A stretch of DNA of 7,133 bases from Catenibacterium mitsuoka_A (GCF_964259225.1 NZ_CAXVKN010000092.1), one strand, 5' to 3'. Positions 1 through 6,954 are shown, counted from the stretch's first letter. The notes: generated by a model not told the origin, from the letters alone. Made by a program: numbers and translations.

Positions 1-75
1 AGATTTAAAGGTGCTGTTTCCAAGACCCCCAAATATTTAGAGCGAAGGTCTGACCCCCACAAAAATTAAAGACCC
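1..75. other. Left-edge sequence with GACCCCCA repeats, origin unclear
   Basis: This stretch has local runs of C unlike the AT-rich DNA that follows. GACCCCCA occurs twice, at 24-31 and 52-59, and GACCC appears again at 71-75. GGTCT (47-51) can pair with AGACC at 23-27 or at 70-74. Frame 1 is open from the window edge to a TAA at 67-69, giving about 22 residues that I do not recognise, so it could be the tail of a truncated upstream gene. The C-rich repeats and possible pairing also recall ends of insertion sequences, but no transposase is visible. Both readings are inference, and the window edge prevents a decision. Confidence 0.25.
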
Positions 76-80
76 AAAAA

Positions 81-109
81 AAGACAAATCACTTTACTTT
101 TTGTATAAT
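81..109 (+). promoter_or_regulatory. Probable sigma-A promoter of pncB-tyrA
   Basis: A perfect -10 TATAAT lies at 104-109. A weak -35 AAGACA (81-86) sits 17 bp upstream and matches the GACA part of TTGACA. A second possible -10, TATGAT (115-120), lies downstream with TTTACT (93-98) at a 16-bp spacing. Transcription would begin near 116-127, giving a short leader before the pncB ribosome binding site. I see no riboswitch or clear operator in this leader, and it is too short for most known NAD-related riboswitches. Confidence 0.6.
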
Positions 110-149
110 GATAGTATGATAAAAAACAAACAAGTTAGGAGATTACAAT

Positions 150-1613
150 ATGGGAAATAGTACAGTAAGTGATGCAAGAAATATAACTCTTGTCATGGAC
201 TTTTATGAATTAACAATGTCATATGATTATTTTAAACAGGGAAAAAAGGATGAAATTGCCTATTTTGATATGTTCTATCGAAAGAATCCTGATAATGGTG
301 GTTATGTCATCATGGCAGGACTACAACAGTTGATTGAAGCGATTAAAGATATGCACTTCTCAAAGGGCGATATTGACTATTTACGTACTTTAAATATGTT
401 TGATGAAGAATTTTTATCTTATTTAGCTGATTTCAAGTTTGATGGTACAATCTGGGCAGTCCCTGAAGGAACACCTGTATTCCCTTATGAACCATTAGTC
501 ACTGTTAAAGGAAAATTGATTGAAGCACAGCTATTAGAAACTTTCCTTTTAGTGACAATCAACCATCAGTCATTGATTGCAACTAAAACACATAGAATTG
601 TACAGGAAGCTAAGGGTCGTCCTGTTATGGAATTTGGGGCAAGAAGAGCACAGGGATATGATGGTGCAACATATGGCGCAAGAGCAGCTTATATTGGTGG
701 AGCAGCAGGAACTGCTACAGTATCAGCAGGTAAAGCTTTTGGTATTCCAGTACTTGGTACAATGGCACATTCTTTTGTTCAGTCATTTGACACTGAATAT
801 GATGCATTTAAAGCCTATGCTGAAATCTATCCAGATTCATGTATTCTTTTAGTAGATACATATGATACATTAAAGAGCGGTATTCCAAATGCGATTAGAG
901 TCGCAGAAGAAGTATTACAGCCAATGGGTAAGACATTAGCTGGTATTCGTATTGACTCAGGAGATATCGCATATCTTACTAAGAAAGCAAGAATGATGCT
1001 TGATGTTGCTGGATTGACTAATACAAAGATTTCTATTTCTAACTCATTAGATGAATATTTAATCCGTTCTGTACTTGAACAGGGTGCACGTATTGATTCA
1101 TTTGGCGTAGGGGAAAACATGATTACATCTAAGTCTTCTCCAGTATTTGGTGGAGTCTATAAGATGGCGGCTATGGAAAAGGATGGTCAGATTGTTCCTA
1201 AAATCAAGATTTCAGAAAATAAAGAAAAGATTACTAATCCAGGCTATAAGAAGGTCTATCGTTTAATAGAGAATGAAACAAATAAAGCCATTGCGGATAT
1301 TGTAATGTTTGCGGATGAAACAATTGATCCAGAAAAGAATCTCACTATTTACTCTCAGTATGATAAATGGAAGAATAAAACATTAATAGGTGGGTCTTAT
1401 ACATTCTTTGAATTACAGAAACCTGTCTTTGTAGATGGCGAATGTGTATATGAAGAAAAGACACTTGAAGAAATCAGAGAAAACGTTAAAAAACAGGGCA
1501 CATTATTATGGGATGAAATATTCCGTTTAGAATACCCACATGCTTATTATGTAGACCTTTCTGAAAGACTTATTGACTATAAATTAAAGATGCTTGAGGA
1601 AAAACGCGGATGA
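150..1613 (+). CDS. pncB: Nicotinate phosphoribosyltransferase (NAD salvage)
   Basis: This cytoplasmic enzyme of the Preiss-Handler pathway (EC 6.3.4.21) makes nicotinate mononucleotide from nicotinate and PRPP, with ATP hydrolysis. The 487-residue length matches the long Gram-positive-type family. Visible family motifs are the N-terminal DFYELTMSY (residues 17-25), EFGARRAQG (161-169), GTMAHSF (203-209) with His207 as the likely phosphorylated histidine, RIDSGD (267-272) in the phosphate/PRPP region, GVGENMITS (319-327) and PVFGGVYKM (331-339). The start is supported by AGGAG at 137-141, 8 nt before the ATG, and by the conserved N-terminus. It is first in a two-gene unit, and its stop overlaps the start of tyrA by 4 nt. 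Nothing looks broken. The family call is strong; the exact substrate (nicotinate, not nicotinamide) follows from the family. Confidence 0.96.
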   Translation: MGNSTVSDARNITLVMDFYELTMSYDYFKQGKKDEIAYFDMFYRKNPDNGGYVIMAGLQQLIEAIKDMHFSKGDIDYLRTLNMFDEEFLSYLADFKFDGTIWAVPEGTPVFPYEPLVTVKGKLIEAQLLETFLLVTINHQSLIATKTHRIVQEAKGRPVMEFGARRAQGYDGATYGARAAYIGGAAGTATVSAGKAFGIPVLGTMAHSFVQSFDTEYDAFKAYAEIYPDSCILLVDTYDTLKSGIPNAIRVAEEVLQPMGKTLAGIRIDSGDIAYLTKKARMMLDVAGLTNTKISISNSLDEYLIRSVLEQGARIDSFGVGENMITSKSSPVFGGVYKMAAMEKDGQIVPKIKISENKEKITNPGYKKVYRLIENETNKAIADIVMFADETIDPEKNLTIYSQYDKWKNKTLIGGSYTFFELQKPVFVDGECVYEEKTLEEIRENVKKQGTLLWDEIFRLEYPHAYYVDLSERLIDYKLKMLEEKRG

Positions 1614-2434
1614 AAATTACAGTAGTAGGATTAGGCGTTATTGGCGGCAGTTTTGTTAAGGCACTTAAAGGAAAGGGTTATGAAGTCTATGGTATCGATA
1701 CAAACCAGCAGACTCTAGATATGGCTAAAGAAGAGGGATGCATCATTGAAGGATATCTAGATGGGAAGGATATTATTCCTGAAACAGACCTTACAATCAT
1801 CTGCCTTTACCCAAGTCTTGTCTTAGACTTTATTAAAAACAACCAATTTAAACCAGGAAGTATCGTCACAGATGCCGTAGGAATTAAATCTTATTTTTTA
1901 AGAGAAGCACTTTCTATCATTCCAGACGATGTAGAATATATTTCTATTCATCCAATGGCAGGTAGAGAAAAGAAGGGCTATCAATATGCCTCTAAACAGG
2001 TATTTGAGAATGCGAACTTCATTATTGTCTATCATGATGATAATAAGAAATCTACTATAGATTTTGTTCAGGAATTTTCTAAGCAGTTAGGTTTCCGTTC
2101 AGTTAAGATCATGTCTCCTGAAGCACATGATGAAATTATCTCGTTTACTTCTCAGTTACCTCACTGTTTGGCTGTATCACTTATGAATAGTGATGATCAG
2201 AAATATGAGACAGGAAAGTATATTGGTGATTCATTTAGAGACCTTACACGTATTGCGAATATTAATGAAGACTTATGGGATGAATTGTTTATGAATAATA
2301 AACAGTATTTGCTTGCTTCTATTGAACGATTTGAAGAGCAGTTAGATATTCTAAAAAATGCGATTCGTGATAATGATGATGAGAGTTTAAAGGCTGCATT
2401 TAGAAAATCTACAAAAAGAAGAGAACATTTGTAA
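1610..2434 (+). CDS. tyrA: Prephenate (or arogenate) dehydrogenase, TyrA family
   Basis: This 274-residue cytoplasmic NAD-dependent dehydrogenase is expected to oxidatively decarboxylate prephenate to 4-hydroxyphenylpyruvate in tyrosine synthesis. An N-terminal Rossmann fold is seen in GLGVIG (residues 7-12), with Asp30 at the end of the second strand favouring NAD over NADP. Further family motifs are TDAVGIK (87-93), HPMAG (114-118, His114 the likely catalytic histidine), SQLPH (181-185) and SFRDLTRIA (208-216). There is no C-terminal ACT domain and no fused chorismate mutase, so tyrosine feedback through ACT is not expected. The ATG overlaps the pncB stop as ATGA, with TGAGGA at 1595-1600 as ribosome binding site, so translation is probably coupled. 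No other aromatic-pathway gene is in view. Preference for prephenate versus arogenate cannot be read from sequence. Confidence 0.9.
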   Translation: MKITVVGLGVIGGSFVKALKGKGYEVYGIDTNQQTLDMAKEEGCIIEGYLDGKDIIPETDLTIICLYPSLVLDFIKNNQFKPGSIVTDAVGIKSYFLREALSIIPDDVEYISIHPMAGREKKGYQYASKQVFENANFIIVYHDDNKKSTIDFVQEFSKQLGFRSVKIMSPEAHDEIISFTSQLPHCLAVSLMNSDDQKYETGKYIGDSFRDLTRIANINEDLWDELFMNNKQYLLASIERFEEQLDILKNAIRDNDDESLKAAFRKSTKRREHL

Positions 2435-2449
2435 GAATGTTCTTTTTTT
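2422..2449 (+). terminator. Intrinsic terminator of pncB-tyrA, overlapping the tyrA stop
   Basis: An 8-bp stem pairs AGAACATT (2422-2429) with AATGTTCT (2436-2443) around a 6-nt loop, followed by a T-run to 2449. The A-rich bases upstream can pair with the T-run and lengthen the stem. The tyrA stop codon TAA (2432-2434) lies in the loop, so the last codons of the gene form the left arm of the hairpin. Confidence 0.85.
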
Positions 2450-2455
2450 ATTGCG

Positions 2456-2475
2456 AAAGTTTAATATATAAAACA
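2456..2475 (+). repeat. Operator-like repeat, upstream copy
   Basis: This 20-nt AT-rich element differs from the copy at 2546-2565 at only two positions. Its core at 2459-2474 is a near-palindrome of the form GTTTAATA/TATAAAAC, in which seven of eight half-site pairs match. It ends about 18 bp upstream of the -35 box of the regulator promoter. An 11-nt string, AACAAAAAGTT, begins in its last bases (2472-2482) and recurs at 2541-2551, overlapping the other copy. It is a candidate binding site for the downstream HTH-cupin regulator; that role is inferred from position and repetition. Confidence 0.5.
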
Positions 2476-2493
2476 AAAAGTTTAAAAAAGAGG

Positions 2494-2521
2494 TTGAAAG
2501 ATTACTATAAGCGTGTATAAT
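2494..2521 (+). promoter_or_regulatory. Sigma-A promoter of the polyamine-transport operon
   Basis: The -35 TTGAAA (2494-2499) and -10 TATAAT (2516-2521) are separated by 16 bp, close to the housekeeping consensus. Transcription should begin near 2528, leaving a leader of roughly 50 nt. This is the only strong promoter I see ahead of the regulator-potABCD block. It follows the terminator of the previous unit, so the block appears to be transcribed independently. The repeats on both sides suggest it is repressible. Confidence 0.8.
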
Positions 2522-2545
2522 ATCATTGTTTGATTAAGTGAACAA

Positions 2546-2565
2546 AAAGTTAATTATATAAAACA
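2546..2565 (+). repeat. Operator-like repeat, downstream copy
   Basis: This second copy of the 20-nt element at 2456-2475 matches it at 18 of 20 positions. It lies in the transcribed leader, at about +19 to +38, and ends where the GGGAGGA ribosome binding site of the regulator begins (2566-2572). It is less palindromic than the upstream copy. Copies 90 bp apart on either side of a promoter suit repression by a DNA loop or a roadblock; occupancy by the encoded regulator is inferred. Confidence 0.5.
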
Positions 2566-2576
2566 GGGAGGATTAG

Positions 2577-3110
2577 ATGGATCTCGGAAGGAAAATTAAA
2601 CAGCTGCGACTTGCGAATGACTTAACTCTTGAAGAACTTGCAAACCGTAGTGAATTATCAAAAGGTTTCCTCTCCCAGGTTGAAAGAAATCTAACATCAC
2701 CATCTGTCGCAACACTTGATGATATTCTTGAAGCATTAGGTACTAATCTTCATGATTTCTTTGATCAGCAGGAGGATGAACAGCTTGTTTTTGGCAAAAA
2801 GGATTTTTTTGTGAATGAACAGGATGATTACATCATTCACTATATCGTACCAAATGCTCAGAAAAATGAGATGGAACCTATTCTTATTGAACTAGAAAAT
2901 GGTAAACGTTCAATGAAGATGGAACCCCATGGTGGAGAAGAGTTTGGTTATGTATTAGAAGGTAAAGTTGTTCTTCATTATGGGATGCGAGAAGAAATTG
3001 TTAAAAAGGGTGAAACATTTTATTTGAAGGGCACACGTGCACATTATTTAGAGAATCAGTGGGAAAGAAAGGCGAGAGTGATCTGGATTTCTACACCACC
3101 ATTATTTTAA
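2577..3110 (+). CDS. XRE-family HTH regulator with C-terminal cupin domain, probable polyamine-responsive repressor
   Basis: This 177-residue cytoplasmic DNA-binding protein has an N-terminal helix-turn-helix of the Cro/C1 (XRE) type at residues 5-60, with the recognition region LANRSELSKGFLSQVER (21-37). A short linker leads to a cupin_2 barrel, whose motifs are PHGGEEFGYVLEGKVVL (117-133) and GETFYLKGTRAHYLEN (145-160). His118, Glu121 or Glu122 and His156 sit where cupins hold metal or ligand. This architecture matches PuuR and related regulators, in which the cupin is thought to sense a small molecule. GGGAGGA at 2566-2572 precedes the ATG by 4 nt. It ends 14 nt before potA, so it is the first gene of the pot operon and probably autoregulates through the flanking repeats. 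Ligand and target sites are inferred from context. Confidence 0.88.
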   Translation: MDLGRKIKQLRLANDLTLEELANRSELSKGFLSQVERNLTSPSVATLDDILEALGTNLHDFFDQQEDEQLVFGKKDFFVNEQDDYIIHYIVPNAQKNEMEPILIELENGKRSMKMEPHGGEEFGYVLEGKVVLHYGMREEIVKKGETFYLKGTRAHYLENQWERKARVIWISTPPLF

Positions 3111-3124
3111 ATGAGGAGAGTTTT

Positions 3125-4168
3125 ATGAAGAAAATTATTGAATTAGATAATCTGACTAAATCATTTGATGGTCAGGTCATCCTAAAAGGAATTCACTTAG
3201 ACATCTATGAAAATGAATTCGTAACACTTCTAGGTCCAAGTGGATGCGGAAAAACAACTACACTAAGAATCATGGCAGGATTTGAAGAACCTGAATCAGG
3301 TACTGTATTATTTGATGGTATGAACATGGAAGGTGTACCACCATATAAGAGAGAATTAAATACAGTATTCCAGAAGTATGCTTTATTTCCACATATGGAT
3401 GTTTATGATAACGTAGCATTTGGTTTACATATTAAGAAAATGCCTGATGAAATCATTGATCATAAAGTAAGAAGAATGTTGGAACTTGTAGGTTTAAAAG
3501 GTTATGAAGAAAGAAATATTTCTCAGTTATCTGGTGGTCAGCAGCAGCGTGTTGCGATTGCAAGAGCTCTTGTTAATGAACCAAAAGTACTTCTTCTTGA
3601 TGAACCATTAGGCGCACTTGACTTGAAACTAAGAAAAACAATGCAGATTGAATTAAAGAAGATCCAGCAGCAGGTAGGTATTACTTTCGTTTATGTTACT
3701 CATGATCAAGAAGAAGCACTTACTATGTCTGATAAGATTGTCGTAATGAATGAAGGTTTAATTCAGCAGATTGGCTCACCAATTGATATTTATAATGAAC
3801 CAGAAAATAGATTTGTTGCCAACTTCATTGGTGAATCTAATATTGTAGAAGGTCATTTCATTAAGGATTACCTTGTAGAATGGCATGGTCAGCAGTTTGA
3901 ATGTGTAGATAAAGGATTTGAAGAAGGTCAGGAAGTAGATATTGTATTACGTCCTGAAGACTTAGATATTGTAGAACCAGGTAGAGGTAAAATTGCAGGT
4001 GAAGTCGTATCTGTTATCTTTAAAGGGGTACACTATGAAATCATGGTGCGTACAGAAAATCAGGACTATAAGATTCATACAACAGATTTAACAGAAGTAG
4101 GAAAGAAAGTAGATTTAGATTTCTGGCCTGAAGATATTCATGTCATGGAACCAATGGGTACTTATTAA
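3125..4168 (+). CDS. potA: Spermidine/putrescine ABC transporter ATP-binding protein
   Basis: This ATPase subunit sits on the cytoplasmic face of a polyamine importer. In 347 residues it shows Walker A GPSGCGKT (37-44), Q-loop Gln83, signature LSGGQQQR (135-142), Walker B VLLLDE (155-160), D-loop GALD (163-166) and switch His193. A C-terminal TOBE-type region follows, with LRPEDLDI (275-282). Length and order fit PotA. I chose the ATG at 3125 because GAGGAG (3113-3118) lies 6 nt upstream and family similarity begins at MKKIIELDNLTKSF. An in-frame GTG at 3059 would add 22 residues encoded over the regulator gene and has no ribosome site. All ATPase motifs are intact. Other CUT1/MOI-type substrates are possible in principle, but the neighbours and overall pattern favour polyamines. 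Confidence 0.95.
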   Translation: MKKIIELDNLTKSFDGQVILKGIHLDIYENEFVTLLGPSGCGKTTTLRIMAGFEEPESGTVLFDGMNMEGVPPYKRELNTVFQKYALFPHMDVYDNVAFGLHIKKMPDEIIDHKVRRMLELVGLKGYEERNISQLSGGQQQRVAIARALVNEPKVLLLDEPLGALDLKLRKTMQIELKKIQQQVGITFVYVTHDQEEALTMSDKIVVMNEGLIQQIGSPIDIYNEPENRFVANFIGESNIVEGHFIKDYLVEWHGQQFECVDKGFEEGQEVDIVLRPEDLDIVEPGRGKIAGEVVSVIFKGVHYEIMVRTENQDYKIHTTDLTEVGKKVDLDFWPEDIHVMEPMGTY

Positions 4169-5037
4169 TGAAACAGTATAAAAAACTCATTACACCTTAT
4201 GTCCTATTTCTATTCCTGTTAACTGTATTGCCAATGGTGTTGATTGTATTCTATGCTTTTACACAAAAGGCATCCGCAATCAAGACATTTGAATTCACAT
4301 TCGCAAACTTTGCGAAATTCTTTGATCCAATCTTTGTCCAGGTGTTGATTAAATCATTCGGACTTGGATTACTTACTACATTAATCTGTTTATTAATTGG
4401 TTATCCAGTTGCTTTTATGATTTCTAAGTGTAAACAGCATACTCAGACTATTCTTATTATGTTGATTACTATTCCAACATGGATCAACCTTTTAATGCGT
4501 ACTTACGCATGGGTTTCTATTTTATCTAGAAACGGTATTTTAAATAACATCCTAGGATTACTTGGCTTAGGCTCTTTTAGAATGTTATATACTGATGGGG
4601 CAGTTGCCATTGGGATGATTTATAACTTCCTCCCATTTATGATTCTGCCAATCCATACATCTTTAACTAACATGGATCCTTCACTTGTAGAAGCAGCCTA
4701 TGATTTAGGTGCTAATAAGGTTACAGCCTTCTTTAAGATTACTTTTAAGCTATCACTTGGTGGCGTATTAACTGGTATTACAATGGTATTCTTACCAGCT
4801 ATCAGTGAATTCGTTATTCCAAAGATGTTAGGTGGGGGACAGTACTCTTTAATTGGTAACTTCATTGAAAACCAGTTCATCACTGTAGGTAACTGGCATT
4901 TCGGTAGTGCTGTATCACTCATCTTAGGCGTGATTGTCATTATTTCTATGGCACTCATCTACCGTGCTGAAAAGAAGACAAATAATGAAATTGAACAGGG
5001 AGGACTTACTAATGCGAAAAGAAAAAAAGCTCAGTAA
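4168..5037 (+). CDS. potB: Spermidine/putrescine ABC transporter permease PotB
   Basis: This 289-residue inner-membrane permease is one half of the transport channel. About six membrane segments are visible, near residues 9-31, 62-85, 95-117, 144-166, 198-220 and 246-265. The cytoplasmic EAA loop that docks to the ATPase is EAAYDLGANKVTAFFK (175-190). The ATG overlaps the potA stop as TAATG, a 1-nt overlap. I see no good Shine-Dalgarno sequence before it, so translation probably depends on ribosomes finishing potA. The last 26 nt overlap potC, and the charged C-terminal tail (from about 267) is encoded partly by the potC ribosome site and start. PotB versus PotC assignment rests on gene order and on the longer N-terminal region. 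Confidence 0.94.
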   Translation: MKQYKKLITPYVLFLFLLTVLPMVLIVFYAFTQKASAIKTFEFTFANFAKFFDPIFVQVLIKSFGLGLLTTLICLLIGYPVAFMISKCKQHTQTILIMLITIPTWINLLMRTYAWVSILSRNGILNNILGLLGLGSFRMLYTDGAVAIGMIYNFLPFMILPIHTSLTNMDPSLVEAAYDLGANKVTAFFKITFKLSLGGVLTGITMVFLPAISEFVIPKMLGGGQYSLIGNFIENQFITVGNWHFGSAVSLILGVIVIISMALIYRAEKKTNNEIEQGGLTNAKRKKAQ

Positions 5038-5818
5038 AGTGATTATTATTTCACTATGTATGGTCTTCCTCTATTTCCCAATATTTATTATGGCAGTTTT
5101 CTCATTTAACAGCGCCAAGTCTTTATCACATTTTGGTGGCTTCTCAGGACGCTGGTATGTACAGTTATTTAATAACACACAGCTATTAAATGCGATTTTT
5201 GTATCAGTTAGTATTGCGGTTATTGCGACAATCTGCTCAGTTGTTTTAGGAACAATCACAGCCATTGCATTATCTAAATCTAAGAAGACTGTCAGAACTC
5301 TTGTGCAGCAGGTCAATAACTTACCAATCATGAACCCTGAAATCGTTACAGCTATTTCTTTAATGTTGTTATTTAGTTTTGTGAACTTTGAAAAGGGTTA
5401 TATGACAATGCTGCTTGCTCATATTGCATTCTGTACACCATATGTGATTACGAATGTTTATCCTAAAGTCAAGCAGTTAGATGACAATCTAGCAGATGCG
5501 GCAATGGATTTAGGGGCAACACCATTCCAGACATTGACTAAGGTCATCATTCCTCAGATCAAGCCTGGTATCTTTGCAGGAGCACTTTTATCTTTTACTA
5601 TGAGTTTTGATGATTTTATCATTTCGTACTTTGTATCTGGCAATGGTGTAGAAAATATTTCTATCGTTGTTTATAACATGTCTAAACGTGTTGATCCAAG
5701 TATATATGCATTATCTACAGTTATTCTTGTAGTTATTTTAATTGGGGTATTATTAGGCACTTTTGTACCATATATTTATTTGAAGAAGAGAGGGGTAAAA
5801 AATGAAAAAGCTATTTAA
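5012..5818 (+). CDS. potC: Spermidine/putrescine ABC transporter permease PotC
   Basis: This second permease subunit pairs with PotB in the membrane. Its 268 residues show about six hydrophobic segments, near 9-31, 62-87, 108-125, 130-149, 187-209 and 232-256. The EAA-type loop is DAAMDLGATPFQTLTKVIIP (162-181). The ATG at 5012 is supported by GGGAGG at 4998-5003, 8 nt upstream, and by the basic MRKEKK start typical of the family. An upstream in-frame start at 4934 would add 26 residues lying wholly over potB and is not supported. It overlaps potB by 26 nt and potD by 17 nt, so potBCD translation is likely linked. There is no potC-potD fusion, unlike in some Bacillota. Confidence 0.94.
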   Translation: MRKEKKLSKVIIISLCMVFLYFPIFIMAVFSFNSAKSLSHFGGFSGRWYVQLFNNTQLLNAIFVSVSIAVIATICSVVLGTITAIALSKSKKTVRTLVQQVNNLPIMNPEIVTAISLMLLFSFVNFEKGYMTMLLAHIAFCTPYVITNVYPKVKQLDDNLADAAMDLGATPFQTLTKVIIPQIKPGIFAGALLSFTMSFDDFIISYFVSGNGVENISIVVYNMSKRVDPSIYALSTVILVVILIGVLLGTFVPYIYLKKRGVKNEKAI

Positions 5819-6848
5819 AGGTTTACTTTGCGTTGCAGTTATCTGCGGCCTAATGACTGGGTGTGGGTCTAAAAACTATAAACACACATTAAAGGTATTC
5901 AACTGGGGTGTATATGCCGATATGGACGTTATTAAGGCATTCCAGGATGAATATGATTGTAAGGTTATTTATGAAACTTTCGATTCTAATGAATCAATGT
6001 ACACTAAATTATTAGGTGGCAACCAGTATGATGTATTGGTACCATCTGATTATATGATTGAACGTATGATCAAAGAAAATCTTTTACAGAAGATTGACTG
6101 GTCTAAGATTACAAATAAGAAATCATTAGATACTAAAGTATTAAACCAGCAGTTTGATCCTAACAACGAATACTGGGTACCATATTTCTGTGGTAACGTA
6201 GGTATCGTTTATGACAAAACACAGGTTACAAAAGAAGATTTAAAAGCAGGATGGGAAATCCTACGTAATACTAAGTATAAGGGTAACCTTTATATGTATG
6301 ACTCTGAAAGAGACTCTATGATGGTTGCATTAAAGGCTTTAGGCTATTCTATGAATACTACTAACGAAAATGAAATCCAGGCTGCTTTCAACTGGTTAGT
6401 AGAACAGAGAAAGACTATGGATCCTACATATGCAACAGATGACTCTATCGATAACATGAAGAATGGTGAAAAAGCACTTTGTGTTATGTATTCAGGTGAT
6501 GCAGCTGATGTAATGAAAGAAAACCCAGATATGGGCTTCTATATGCCAGAAGAAGGTACTAACTATTGGTTCGATGGATTTGTCATCTCTAAGGATTGTA
6601 AGAATACAGATATGGCTAATAAATTCATTAACTATATGATTTCTGATAAGAACGCATTCTTAAATACACAGGAAGTAGGTTATTTAACTACTAATACTGT
6701 AGCAGCAGCAAAAGCAAGAAAGAAAGAATTCAAGAACAACAACGCTTATAGCATGCGTGTTGGACCAAAAGATGAATGTTTCAACTATCAGGATACTAAG
6801 ACTAAAGAAATGTTTAGTAACTACTGGACAAAAGTTAAAGCAAAATAA
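5802..6848 (+). CDS. potD: Polyamine-binding lipoprotein of the ABC transporter
   Basis: This extracytoplasmic solute-binding protein captures polyamine and delivers it to PotBC. The 348-residue precursor has a basic start, a hydrophobic core and a lipobox-like MTGC ending at Cys21, so it should be lipid-anchored outside the membrane. Pocket residues that appear to correspond to E. coli PotD, aligned from memory, are Trp35 and Tyr38 (NWGVY), Ser82-Asp83-Tyr84 (PSDYM), Asp167 and Asp171 (DSERD), Trp256 and Asp258 (YWFDG) and Gln330. The site matching E. coli Glu171 is Asp here, which I believe is common in Gram-positive PotD. GAGAGGGG at 5788-5795 lies 6 nt before the ATG, which overlaps potC by 17 nt. 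It is last in the operon, before a strong terminator. Whether it prefers spermidine or putrescine is not clear from sequence. Confidence 0.95.
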   Translation: MKKLFKGLLCVAVICGLMTGCGSKNYKHTLKVFNWGVYADMDVIKAFQDEYDCKVIYETFDSNESMYTKLLGGNQYDVLVPSDYMIERMIKENLLQKIDWSKITNKKSLDTKVLNQQFDPNNEYWVPYFCGNVGIVYDKTQVTKEDLKAGWEILRNTKYKGNLYMYDSERDSMMVALKALGYSMNTTNENEIQAAFNWLVEQRKTMDPTYATDDSIDNMKNGEKALCVMYSGDAADVMKENPDMGFYMPEEGTNYWFDGFVISKDCKNTDMANKFINYMISDKNAFLNTQEVGYLTTNTVAAAKARKKEFKNNNAYSMRVGPKDECFNYQDTKTKEMFSNYWTKVKAK

Positions 6849-6856
6849 CACATTTT

Positions 6857-6890
6857 ATGGTGATTCTAGATCTAGAATCACCATTTTTTT
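6857..6890 (+). terminator. Intrinsic terminator of the pot operon (perfect palindrome plus T-run)
   Basis: Positions 6857-6884 form a perfect 28-nt palindrome centred between 6870 and 6871. As RNA it gives a 12-bp stem with a GAUC tetraloop, followed by seven T at 6884-6890. It begins 8 nt after the potD stop. The other strand lacks a T-run, so it should act in the + direction only. Confidence 0.92.
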
Positions 6891-6954
6891 CTTTGTAAGG
6901 ATTCTCTTAGGAGTTCTGATAAAAAAGTCATATTTTTTTGATTTAAAAAACCTT

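Noticed and set aside
110..149. NAD-sensing riboswitch or NiaR operator ahead of pncB
   Set aside because: The leader is too short for a structured riboswitch and contains no convincing stem or palindrome.
827..1120. Reverse-strand open frames within pncB, potB and potC (827-1120, 4698-4958, 5071-5331)
   Set aside because: All are antisense shadows of clearly coding genes and show no promoter, ribosome site or recognisable family motif.
3059..3124. N-terminal extension of PotA from an in-frame GTG
   Set aside because: The 22 extra residues are encoded over the regulator gene in another frame, no ribosome site precedes the GTG, and PotA family similarity plus a strong GAGGAG favour the ATG at 3125.
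4934..5011. N-terminal extension of PotC starting inside potB
   Set aside because: The extension lies wholly over potB and lacks a ribosome site, while the ATG at 5012 has GGGAGG 8 nt upstream and gives a normal PotC N-terminus.
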